Shown in pieces: positions 11,926-21,790 of a stretch of 64,000 nt of DNA; positions within the stretch are counted from its first letter, which is position 1, and each line of letters starts with the position of its first letter. The notes beneath the pieces are model-generated. The model was not told the DNA's origin, ran no database searches, and worked only from the letters and a program-made list of their open reading frames with translations. A program made the translations under genes and the position numbers. The stretch covers positions 31,334,983 to 31,398,982 of the forward strand of contig NC_034412.1 of assembly GCF_002078875.1 (NCBI RefSeq). Direction: 5' to 3'. The stretch is from Numida meleagris. Its lineage: Eukaryota > Chordata > Aves > Galliformes > Numididae.

Positions 11926-14087
11926 GCAGTAAGGAATGCTATATGTCTTATATCACTGGCAATTACAGCACAGGTAATTAGGGAATTGAGATTACAATCC
12001 TGAAGATCTTAATGTCTTCAGTTTATGGAGCTATATTTAAGAACCTCTTTATGTGCTTGAATACTGTGGGAAAAAAATAAATAAAATAACAAGGCACAGT
12101 CCAATCTTCAACATAAATTTCTTTGAAAGGTGACATCTGCCTGTGGATATAGTGTGTGTTAAGCCAGTAACTGATTATGTTTAGATCCATATGTTACATC
12201 TTTTCTTGAGCGTGAAGCCCTTAGACTTTTGATTAATAAATGTATGCGTGCTGTATTGAAAAATGATAATATACTTCTCTGAAAACTTGGAATTTATATA
12301 ACTGTATAAAACTTGGTTTAAAAAAATATGTAGTTCTGGTGATCAAAAATAGCTCCTAGATGTTACACAATGTATGGTTATTGGGAAGATTCAAAATTTT
12401 TCAGAAATGGCTGATAAGTGTTTGCTTTTGCTCTTCAGTTTAAATGATTTATACTTTTCTTAACTCAGAATAGTGCCAAAGAAAAAAAAAGTTTTAGATC
12501 ATACTAGTGTTGACACTAGCCAAGTATCTGTAATTACAGTTAGAGGCTAAAATTAAAAGAGATGATTTGACCGTGAAGGTTTTTAATAAATCAAATGGGC
12601 TCATCCCAGTGTATGAAATTCTGAATAGCTTTTCTGACAAGCCTGTTTAAACAACTGATACCTTGTTCTTCTATGATTTATACACTAAATTGTTTATGCT
12701 TTTCACTGCAATAGATATGTAATGTAAACCAGTAAAATGCTGTACCTGCAATACATCGCATTTCCAATAAAGAATACTTTTTTGTGCATAGACTAAAAGC
12801 TAAGAAATTTTGTGGTGATGTTTTCTGAAACTACACTTTGGTTTGCATTATGTAAGACGTTTCAAGTTTCTGACTAGTGATTTGTCACAAAATAATGGTA
12901 TACTTAGTTGGAAAGTGACATATACAGGAAGAAAATGCATGTACTTAAAACAAGTAAAGAATTTATTTGTTGAAATGCCATTGATTTTTAGCTGTTATCA
13001 ACTGAAAATGCAGTATCTGACTAAGACAAAATATTCATTGATAATGACAACTTATGTTTTTATTCTCTTAACTATTTATAGAGAAATGTTGTTTTTACAT
13101 TATTAAATTTAGGGATGATTCACGTAGTTTCCTATAGTGCTTTTTATCTCAGGGAAACTAGAAGTCCTTTATAATTACATATAATATTTACTTAAATGAA
13201 CATTTTACAGTGGATTTTAAGATTTTTTCAAGTCGACTGGTGGCTACATTGGAAAATGTTACCCCAAACCACTATTAAATGTAAATGGGAATTTTAAAGA
13301 CTACGCAAAATACCTCTTAGTTGGCTCAGGTATTTTGCTGGAATTATGATAGTTTTTTAAAGTCTGTTTATTAATAGTTCACATAAAATATTTTCATGTA
13401 TTTAGAAGTCTGTATATACCTGTGATGGATTCAGTAGGTCTCAGTGCTTCACTGCTGGTCAGGTACTAACCTGACCAAGAAAGTACTGGAGAACTTGTTT
13501 GGCAGCACTGCGAGGCATGGTGGAGCAATTCACCCTCCAGCTGCAACTAGGTCACAGTGGACTAGAATCGGTTCAGGAAGTCAAACCTTAATGTGTGTAG
13601 TCGGACTTTTTTAGTGTTGTTGGTTTTTAACCATGGAAATAACATCCTGTTGGTGAAAACCCTAACGCGCAATGTAGTAGCATTGATCACTGAGCCAAAA
13701 TAAGCCTAGAAATCCTGTTGGGTAAAATATTATCTATTAAAAATATATAGTAATGAAGTGGGTTTAATAAGAATAATATGAATTCAGATTGCTACTAAAA
13801 AAAGATGAAAAGGGTAAGTAGCATTCAAATTTCAAGCACATTTTAAATGTATTGATCTTATATATTCCTGCTTCTTACATGTCTCTATCTTAACCAGTTC
13901 CTCATCTGAAGAAAAGTTTTAGATGATGAAATAAAGTCCCAGAAATGCCTTACATTTAACATTTCACAACTGTTACTGATTTCAGGCCAGAAAGGAAAAA
14001 CTTCTGAATGTAGATCATTCTGCTTTGTTTTATTAGCTGGCTCAGTTTTCTAACTTGTGAATCCCAATTCAGTGTTTATAAATATGT
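11926..14087. other. AT-rich non-coding DNA
   Basis: Unique sequence. The 13430-13600 interval is less AT-rich than its surroundings but matched nothing I know. The open frame at 12843-13106 (+) is AT-driven and shows no motif. Confidence 0.45.
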
Positions 14088-14663
14088 AGGTCACTCTGAA
14101 AGTACTGCCTCCTATTTATTTCCATGAAAGCTACAACAGACAAAAAGTACAATAAGAGTAGTTGATAGAGCAGATTTTCGGTACAAATTCTCAGACACTA
14201 TTTCTCAACATAGTTACCACCGGTAGCAGATTTATGCAGATGAGCTGATCAAGATACTCTTCATTTCATGGTCTTACAGCAGTGTATGGCTGTTTAGAAT
14301 GTGTTATGTCTTTCACATTGCTGTCACCGCTACCGAAACATACTACCCTCTGCCTCATTGTGCTACTGTTTGGTCTCCATAAATGCTCAGCAAGCTTCCA
14401 TGTATGTCCGTGAGTGCTTTTTTTTTTTTTTTTCTGTGTGGAAGAATTCAGTGACACATCTTTGCTTCATATGCACTTGCATGTCAGACCGTATGCACCA
14501 TTTTGTCAGACATCCCTCCCCTCTGCTGCCATCTGTCTCATGGCAGCAAAATGTAATGGAATATTGGTGGGAAGGTTCAGCCTCTGCTGCCATGCTACCA
14601 ACGTCCACCTCTGATATCATGGGCCAACATAATAAAATAGGAGGCATTACTTTTGGAGCACCC
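14088..14663 (-). mobile_element. mariner (Galluhop-type) deletion derivative, copy B
   Basis: The ends are TCACTCTGAAAGTACTGCC and AATAGGAGGCATTACTTTTG, inverted to each other, with a TA at 14087-14088 at the left edge. On the minus strand the transposase N terminus reads MQVHMKQRCVTEFFHTEK. A 16-base T-run (14418-14433) breaks it just after that motif, where other copies continue into the IHRRL helix-turn-helix. Remnants of the transposase C terminus lie at the left end. Non-autonomous. Confidence 0.87.
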
Positions 14664-14838
14664 TTCACCTGCATGCTGTTTAAATTTTCAGGTAGGTTAT
14701 TCTGTATGGTGATCTGTTATATTTTTTAGTAGATATTCTACTTCCATTTGGAAATTCTTACCTCAGAATTTATCAGATTTAAATTAGAATTATCTAGAAC
14801 TAGTCGTACTGTTTAGATGAAATAGAAATCTGATGAAT

Positions 14839-15043
14839 TTACAAAACACTTATCTTCCTATCTTTAGGGCTGACATGATTTACAGAGCTCAGATCATTCT
14901 TGAAGCATGTTTCTGGAACCTCTTCAGCTTTTTTTTGCTCTTCTTGAAGATCAGAGAACAGAAGTTTACAGAACAGTTTTCTCATCTGTGCTGTACAGAA
15001 ATGTAGCCCTGTCTTCTTACAGAACACTGTTTTGCTTGTATAC
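14839..15043 (-). CDS. possible terminal exon, unidentified
   Basis: On the minus strand an acceptor (AAGATTTTTCAG) is followed by an open frame of about 67 codons ending in TAA. The peptide is mixed and charged, with FSDLQEEQKKAEEVPETCF in the middle and SPKDRKISVL at the end, and so is less hydrophobic than typical chance frames here. No donor, upstream exon or homology is known. It could be chance. Confidence 0.15.
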
Positions 15044-15418
15044 CTGAAAAATCTTAGGGTCATAAGGTCACACTGGAAATTTACAGCAACTCTTTATAAA
15101 GAATTGCTCTTTTCCAAAATACCCTCTTTAACGTGTCAAGACTTACATGAATATCCTGGCTTGATTAAAATTAAATGAATGCTCCTCTATTTCCCTTAAG
15201 TGTGGAATAGATTTAGAAGCACAATACAAAATTCTCCATTATCCTACAGTACAAACTAAGGCTGAGCTTTATGCAGCAAGTGAGAGGGCTGTGCTTTCAG
15301 GGCCATCCAATAGAACTACACTAGTAAAGGATCATGGAAATAAAGAAAATTCAAGTTAGTACCTCAAGTATGTGTTTACCACTATTTTTCCTTTTTCTGT
15401 CTATACTCTTTTTCCTAG

Positions 15419-15477
15419 ATCCAGTAGCTGATGATGGACAGAGTGACATTGTTTCCTCAGCACCTCTACAGAAATAA
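15419..15477 (+). CDS. possible terminal exon, unidentified
   Basis: A very good acceptor (CTATACTCTTTTTCCTAG) ends at 15418. In the phase that takes one base from an upstream exon, 18 codons follow (PVADDGQSDIVSSAPLQK) and then TAA. AATAAA overlaps the stop at 15473-15478. I found no upstream donor in a matching phase. The peptide looks natural but is short. Confidence 0.2.
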
Positions 15478-16186
15478 AATGGATCAAGAAAGTCTTCAGG
15501 GGAAAAAAAAAAAAAAAAAAAGTGTGTTAGTTTTTTTCACTTAGATTACAAACAAAATGCATTAGATTCAGCTTATGGCTGCAGGAGCCAAGGACTTTTC
15601 AGGCACAGTCCAATTAATGTTATAGTAATGATTACTGAAATCTACAGGGAAAAAAAAACAAACAGATTTTAATATATAAAAGCATTGTTTGCTGTTGGAA
15701 AATAATGTGTATTCCTGAGTCAGCTACTGGGTAGAACCAGAAGTGGCTGTGGGAGGGATAGGAGTCATAGAAAGAAATGTGTATCCTGTGGTCTGAAGCA
15801 CAGACTGCTGACATTATAGAAATAGCGTTGAGATGGCGTCCACATTGGAATTTGCTTCTTTGGGAGCAGAAAACCTAAAATTCCTCAAGTGAGACTGAGC
15901 TACACACATTTCAAGCAGTTCAATGCAATTGTTTCGTTAGCATTAGGTTATGTGATCAGAAGTGAGGCTGTAGTGCCTGGAAGGCACTGATCCATAGCCA
16001 GACTGTAAAAGGGCTAGAGTCTATGCCCTGCTGCTATCAGTGTTGTGACCAAAGTCATCAGCCCCATTACATACATAGGTACAAGATGGCCTAGGAGCTG
16101 TGCTGATGCTCGACCATAAACTTCTTCGTTTCCTTTTCATACCCTGAGACATGCTGTATGTGGTTTGTGGCTCCTGATTATGTGAA

Positions 16187-16237
16187 TTATATTATATTAA
16201 ATTATAATTATATTATATATAATTATATTATATTATC
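16187..16237. repeat. TA-rich low-complexity tract
   Basis: About 50 bases built of TTATA, ATTAT and TATA words. Confidence 0.8.
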
Positions 16238-17205
16238 CTTCTGATAGGAGGAAAGTTGATCAGCCTGTAATATTCAGAACAAAGGAAGAATGTGTTCTGT
16301 TTTGTTTAATTTCTTGACATTCATGAAATTGCATTTTTTCCAGTCATTTTCCATGACTATACAATAAGTTATTTGTGCAAATGTGCTGTCGTCTAGCATT
16401 TAATAGATTGTATTATGTGAGAATAAGTTATTTCAATATTAAAAAGTGTATTTTCAACCTGATGTAGGGATTTTTTTTTATTAATAAAACAATGAAAAAT
16501 ATAAAATAGGAGTAAAACATACATCATACCAAATTTAAAATAATAAAAAAATATTTGAAGGTCTTTTGAGAGAATGTTAGTCAACTAACCATAGTTTAAA
16601 TTGTTAGAAATTTCATATACTATCAAATAGTATGACACAAGTATCTTGGTATACACCATAATTATATTTTTGACATTTTTCAAGTAAGTTAGAATCTGAG
16701 GAATTCAGAGAGTAACTGACTTCACTATTGTTTCATGTACATGTACATACTAACAGACAGATAAATAGCTACAATATTCTTCCAAAAAGCATGTTTTGCA
16801 AAAACGTACTCTTGATTTTCCTTTCTTTCCTTGCTATTAATTCCTCCTTCTTGAAATCTGTAGCTCAGTAACCTAAAATACACTCATTTTAATATGGATA
16901 AACTACAGTTTAGGAGTATTTATGCAGTCAAATTGTATTTTTTTATTGTTTAAAGACTTAAGTGTCTGGTCAATATGGCTATTATTTTCAAGTTCTTCTG
17001 CTTAGTAATTGAAGTTACAAGGACACACAATCCTCATCGTAAAGAATACAATAAAAAAAAAAAAACAAATATGATTTAAGATGGTCTAATGACTTGATGA
17101 AAAACTGACTTGTGTTTTATACTTAAGTATGAAATATCCATTAAGGGTTCTATTTGATTGTGTTTTCATCAAGGATGCTATTTGTTTGTGCTAGTTTTCT
17201 TATAG

Positions 17206-17292
17206 GTTATGCTCTGTTGCCATGGAATTCAGAAGAAATTTGACAGAGAATTCTTCTGGCATCAGCTTCCGAATGATCTATCACCTTTAGCA
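17206..17292 (+). CDS. candidate internal exon 1 of an unidentified gene
   Basis: An acceptor (CTAGTTTTCTTATAG) ends at 17205 and a strong donor (GCA, then GTAAGT) follows 17292. The 87 bases are exactly 29 open codons in phase 0, including HGIQKKFDREFFWHQLPN. The two other frames contain stops. Its end phase matches two possible continuations: exons at 19229 and 21162, or exons at 17584 and 17836. I do not recognise the protein. Splice sites and phase are seen; the gene is inferred. Confidence 0.38.
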
Positions 17293-17583
17293 GTAAGTTA
17301 ACTGGAAAAGGATTATCTCCACTTACATTTCCTCACATGCAGGAATTAGTTAAGGTTGAAGAAGCCTGTGTGTTCACAGTTCTCAAAGGGCCATTCTGAT
17401 TATCTAATGTGACTCCTCACTGTAGTCCAACAATTCATTCATCACATCAGTAACAAGTGACTGCGCTATGACATTATTCCAAGTACTTATCTAACTGTGG
17501 AAGAAAAAAAGAATCTATTGGAATCTTTTCAATTAACTGAAATATTTATTAGTAAATCCTGTCTTTTACAAGAAAATTTACAG

Positions 17584-17642
17584 TGCCTTGTCCACGTAGA
17601 TACGGTGAATCCACATCATCTCAAAAGTTCTGTAGCAACAAG
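17584..17642 (+). CDS. candidate alternative exon of an unidentified gene
   Basis: The 59 bases lie between an acceptor (AAGAAAATTTACAG) and a donor (ACAAG, then GTAACA). Entered in phase 0 they read CLVHVDTVNPHHLKSSVAT and leave two bases (AG), which the next candidate exon at 17836 completes to an Arg codon with its first base G. The matching phase on both sides is the main support. The donor is only fair. Confidence 0.25.
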
Positions 17643-17733
17643 GTAACATGAATGTGTCTTAACATCACAGGACTTGCCCCCCAAAAGAGTGATTGATGTA
17701 AGTAATTTCTATTTCCATTAGTTTACACCCTGG

Positions 17734-17754
17734 AAATAAATAAATAAATAAAAA
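17734..17754. repeat. AAAT simple repeat
   Basis: About five copies of AAAT between two of the candidate exons. Confidence 0.85.
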
Positions 17755-17835
17755 GGTCCAAAAGATGCAGTTGAGGCTTTGTTAGGGTTTTCTGTCAGTT
17801 TGGTAAGAAATGGCTAATTTTTGATGGTCTGACAG

Positions 17836-18028
17836 GGTGCCATCTGAGATTGCACAAAGTGACTGTAAGGTCAAATATGGAGGTACAGAGCAATCTGTAA
17901 AGAGAAGGGTAAAAGAAAAAGAAAAAAAAGCTTTCAGTGCTGACAGAAGAAGTGTCCAAATAAAAGATGATGATAAAGGTCATAAATCAGACATCACAGT
18001 TGCCCCTAAGTCATCAGCCGTCAAATAA
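17836..18028 (+). CDS. candidate alternative terminal exon, Lys/Ser-rich
   Basis: It follows an acceptor (GATGGTCTGACAG) and is open for about 63 codons to a TAA at 18026-18028. The peptide is hydrophilic and basic, with EQSVKRRVKEKEKKAF in the middle and ITVAPKSSAVK at the end, the kind of disordered tail seen in nuclear or ciliary proteins; no domain is recognised. AATAAA sequences occur inside (near 17959) and at the stop (18024-18029). A GTAAAA at 17911-17916 could act as a weak phase-0 donor leading to the 19229 exon. Confidence 0.27.
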
Positions 18029-19228
18029 ATTTTTCTTTGCCAGAAACATTCCCTGCATTTGTCAGTGCCCTGCATGCACAGGCCAAGTAGATCTCAGGGA
18101 AAGGAGCAACCAGAAGCCTGAGAGGCTCCAAGCACAAACTGTGAGAAACAAGGCACAATTTTGCTTGTGGAACTTAAGAAGAACTGTATCTTAAGGCCAT
18201 CCATTTAGAACTGGCTACAATTTTCCTTCCTTAAATTGTTTTCTGTCCTTATATAATAATTTGATACACTGATTTGTTAAGGATTTTCTGAATCATCTGA
18301 CTGAATGGAATTTTCTGTGACTTTAAAAGCAGTTGAGCGCTGTCAAAGATTTGCTGTTGTTGTCACTGACTCCTTATTGCAAAATAAGGAGAATAAGTAT
18401 ACTTGGGACATATCATATTTGTTTTTTTTCTAGAAAATAGTAGCAAATCCTTCATATGAGCTTTTCTCAGGCTGGCGTAGAACAGCCTTTTAGGTTCTGA
18501 GGTTTCTGTTGTGGTCTAGAGTGATGGATGGAAGCCGGTATCTTTAATTTGTCTTTCCTGTGTGGGAGTGCACCTTTACTTTGCATATAGCTTATGAATA
18601 AGCAGAACAAAATGCCACTGAGAAGACTGAACTGACCTGAAATGTATTACAGGTGATACAGAAAAATCACAGTGTATTGTTTGTTTGTTTTTGATCAACT
18701 AAGAATTGCAAAGTGGCTTATGGGAGCAGCAGATTTGCTGTGAAGTACTTGAGGCATTACATTACCATCTCTAGAATCATCTTTTGTCTTTTAGTAGATT
18801 TCCTGCAATATGCTGCCCATTACTGCTTTTATGTCATGCTGCTTCTGGTCCTATGCTCCTGTTAATCTTTTCCTTCAGAGTTCTTAAAGCATATATGGGA
18901 GTACTGAGTCAGAAGCTGCAGTTTCCTGACTGTCACCTGAATAAGCTTCACAGACCGTGCAACTGAAGATCTGAGAGACGATTCAAGGGGACTACTGACA
19001 TCCTTTCAATTTTCATCAGTCTCAACAGGGTTTTCTACTGTTGCTTCTTAAGTTCAGCGGAGTAAGGAAAGAATGGGAAGCACACTGCGCAGTTGAAATC
19101 AGAAGACACGTGGAAGGGAGGAGAGGAAAATTGAAGGAAGCGCACTTCAGAGACATTGGTATAACACAAAATGTTTAAATCATATATAACTGGTGAACTA
19201 CTGCCCTGTTGTGTCTTTCTCCTTGTAG

Positions 19229-19396
19229 CAGTTAAGTTCTTCTACTCATAATGCCTTTGAAGCACAGCTGGATGACAATCCAGCTGACCAGTCTACTGCA
19301 GTAACTCTGCTGACTGCAACTACAAGCTTCACAAGAGTACTGTGGAACTGGAGACAGGAACCTATCCTTTATTACACTAAGGCAATTTGTAAACTG
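19229..19396 (+). CDS. candidate internal exon 2 of an unidentified gene
   Basis: This is the best exon candidate in the window. The acceptor is GTGTCTTTCTCCTTGTAG (ending at 19228) and the donor is CTG then GTGAGT (from 19397). The 168 bases are 56 open codons in phase 0, beginning QLSSSTHNAFEAQLDDNP and ending EPILYYTKAICKL, with FTRVLWNWRQ in between. The segment is visibly richer in G and C than its flanks. I cannot name the family. Confidence 0.45.
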
Positions 19397-21161
19397 GTGA
19401 GTAGAATTAAATGTAGTGCAGTACACTACAGGAATACATTCATTTAACTTATCTTCTTTTTCCTCACTATTTTGCTTCTTTCCTAATATAAAATTTACTA
19501 CTGGAAGTCCAGAGTGCAAAATTTTGCCATTTTAAGAAGATCTCTAGAACAACATTTCATTGTTATTTAAAGACAGGGACTTATTTTACATCTGCTGAAA
19601 TCCTATTGACTTCTTTTTATTCATGTACATTTTCCTCATTCATTTTGGGAACTCTTTTTTCACTATTGTAAAGGAACATGACTTCATTGATATTAAACAT
19701 TGAGGAGTTATCAGTAATTTGCACCAAAATATGATATGCTTTTGGATCAAAGCCGTTGAAGTATTTATGAAGATTATTGTCGCCTTCAGTGAGTTTGGAC
19801 CAGGTCTTCTGTTGATAACTGGAGATAAGCTGATTTATGACTTTTCATGATATTTAATTGCGGTAACAAACAAAATCCTCACACTTACTGCATAGGAGCC
19901 TCTCATTTTTACAGGATGGAAGAATTTTGAAGGATGTAGTAATATAACTTACTAGTCTTTGAGTTCAGCAATCATTTATACATTATTCTGTAAGTATTTA
20001 TAAAAACTGTATTTGATTTATATACATCTTGAAATGTACACTCCTTTATGAGATTTTTCTGGTTGTAAATTCCATATTCCTCTCATTGTGTTTTCATTTT
20101 TAATTTACTACATTCCCCCGAAGGCTTTCCTTTAACTAGTTTGCTTGATGTAAATTCAGCAGTGATATTCTTTAAACAAACAGAGGCACAGAAAATAATT
20201 TCCTGGTAACACTGTTTAGAAAATGGATCAGAATAAAGACCCAAAGCTATTCTGATGATGAATTAATTATAAGATTCCAGGAAAAATAATACATTGACAT
20301 TTTACAAGTTTGGGCATGCAACCTTGTATAATGTTGAACACTAATAAAGGATTTTTTTTGATGCTTATAGTATGAACAAAGACTTAGCTCTCTCATAATC
20401 AAAAATATTTCAGCATAATGTAAATAGTAACTTCTTATACTTACTTCTCCATTTAAATTATGGAAATCTATCTTTATTTTGCAAACAGAACAGAAGAGTA
20501 TACCTTAAAATGCTGAGTCCATGCTAAGATATTTCAGCTGGCCTTTTCTCTTGTGCAACTTTTGCCTTAATAGTAAAAATTTTCTAGTCTTTTATAGTTA
20601 GATTTATCAAGAAAAAAAATACAGTGTTATATATACTTTCTATTGATTTTGCACTAATAGAATGTTCCATTTTTACTTTTACATTGATGATTTTTCAAGT
20701 TATCTGTAGTACTCATATACTTAGATGCCCTTAGATGAGCAACTCACAAATATTTAAAACTCACACAAGTCCTGTAAAATCAAGGTATTTTATTCTTGTT
20801 CTGCATTGTGTGAACTGAGACAAAAGTGCTCAAACCCAGAATACCAAGAGGGGTGCAATTCTCATTGAAATTAGTAGGAATTAGATCTCTAAATGCCTTT
20901 CAATATTTTATTGGATGAAATAAAGCTGCTGATGGTTTCTGGCAGCAAGGACAAAAAATGCAGATGAGAACTGCATGTAATGGAAGTAAAGCCCTTTAGG
21001 AATTTTATAATTTTTAGTAGGTGTTTAAGTTCTTTTGTGATAGCTATAGGTTTTGTTTTCACTCACAGTTGACCTTAATTAGTATTAAAGATCAGGGTAA
21101 CAATCTTTTATTACAATTGTATTTCTCTCATTAAATTTACAATATTTTTCTTTTCCCATAG

Positions 21162-21221
21162 GGGTTGAATCCAAGCATTCCTTTACTATTACAAGCATTT
21201 ATTCCTGTTGGGAGTGAATGA
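21162..21221 (+). CDS. candidate terminal exon of an unidentified gene
   Basis: An acceptor with a long pyrimidine tract (TTTTTCTTTTCCCATAG) ends at 21161. Nineteen codons in phase 0 follow (GLNPSIPLLLQAFIPVGSE) and then TGA at 21219-21221. Joined to the previous candidate exon the sequence runs on in frame. A possible polyadenylation signal AATAAA lies at 21766-21771. Confidence 0.38.
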   Translation, partial: GLNPSIPLLLQAFIPVGSE

Positions 21222-21790
21222 ACTGACTACCCTTTCTTTGTGTTTACTTGCCTTTTGACTTCTACACACAGTTTTCAAAATCTTATCCACTTCCATATTT
21301 TTTATTCTTTAATGTTCCTCACTACTCCTCGTCAATAAGATCTGTAATGGTCTTACTGGGAACTCTTAATGAGCTCAAGCAGCAGGCAAGTTTGGTCCTC
21401 TTTTCAATATTTATATATTAAAATTAATATTATTATATAATTAATAATATTCATATTATATATTTTTTATCAAGCCAGAGTGCACAAATACATACACATA
21501 TACACCCTCTCTTCAATGTCTTAGGGCTTTTTAGTGGTTCCCCTTTTTCCTTTCATATTATTATCTGATATTACACAGTACTGGCTGAGGTTATTTTGGT
21601 TAAATGATTACCTGCAATCTGAAGTTTTGGTTGTGGGTTCCAGCTTGTTTTATGCAGATTGGTACAATCCTGGCAAGCCACTGTAATTGCAGACTATGTT
21701 TTCTAAAATACCTAGAAGCAAGCATCAGTTTATCTTCCATGTTTATGGTCAGCCTTCATGCTGAAAATAAAGTCTCAGTGCAAAATTAAA
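21222..21790 (+). other. possible 3' UTR of the candidate gene
   Basis: If the stop at 21219 is real, this AT-rich stretch would be the 3' UTR, ending after AATAAA at 21766-21771. It contains a TA-rich tract at 21406-21468. Inference only. Confidence 0.25.

Larger units (their letters stand above)
14664..17205. other. AT-rich non-coding DNA with two possible exons
   Basis: Unique sequence with a 19-base A-run at 15503-15521 and a TA-rich tract at 16187-16237. Possible exons at 14839-15043 (minus) and 15419-15477 (plus) are listed separately. A tiny acceptor-donor pair at 15250-15279 (10 open codons, phase 0) was also seen, but it is too short to trust. Confidence 0.4.

Noticed and set aside
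15250..15279. Ten-codon acceptor-donor interval in phase 0
   Set aside because: Too short to distinguish from chance, though its phase would fit the candidate gene downstream.
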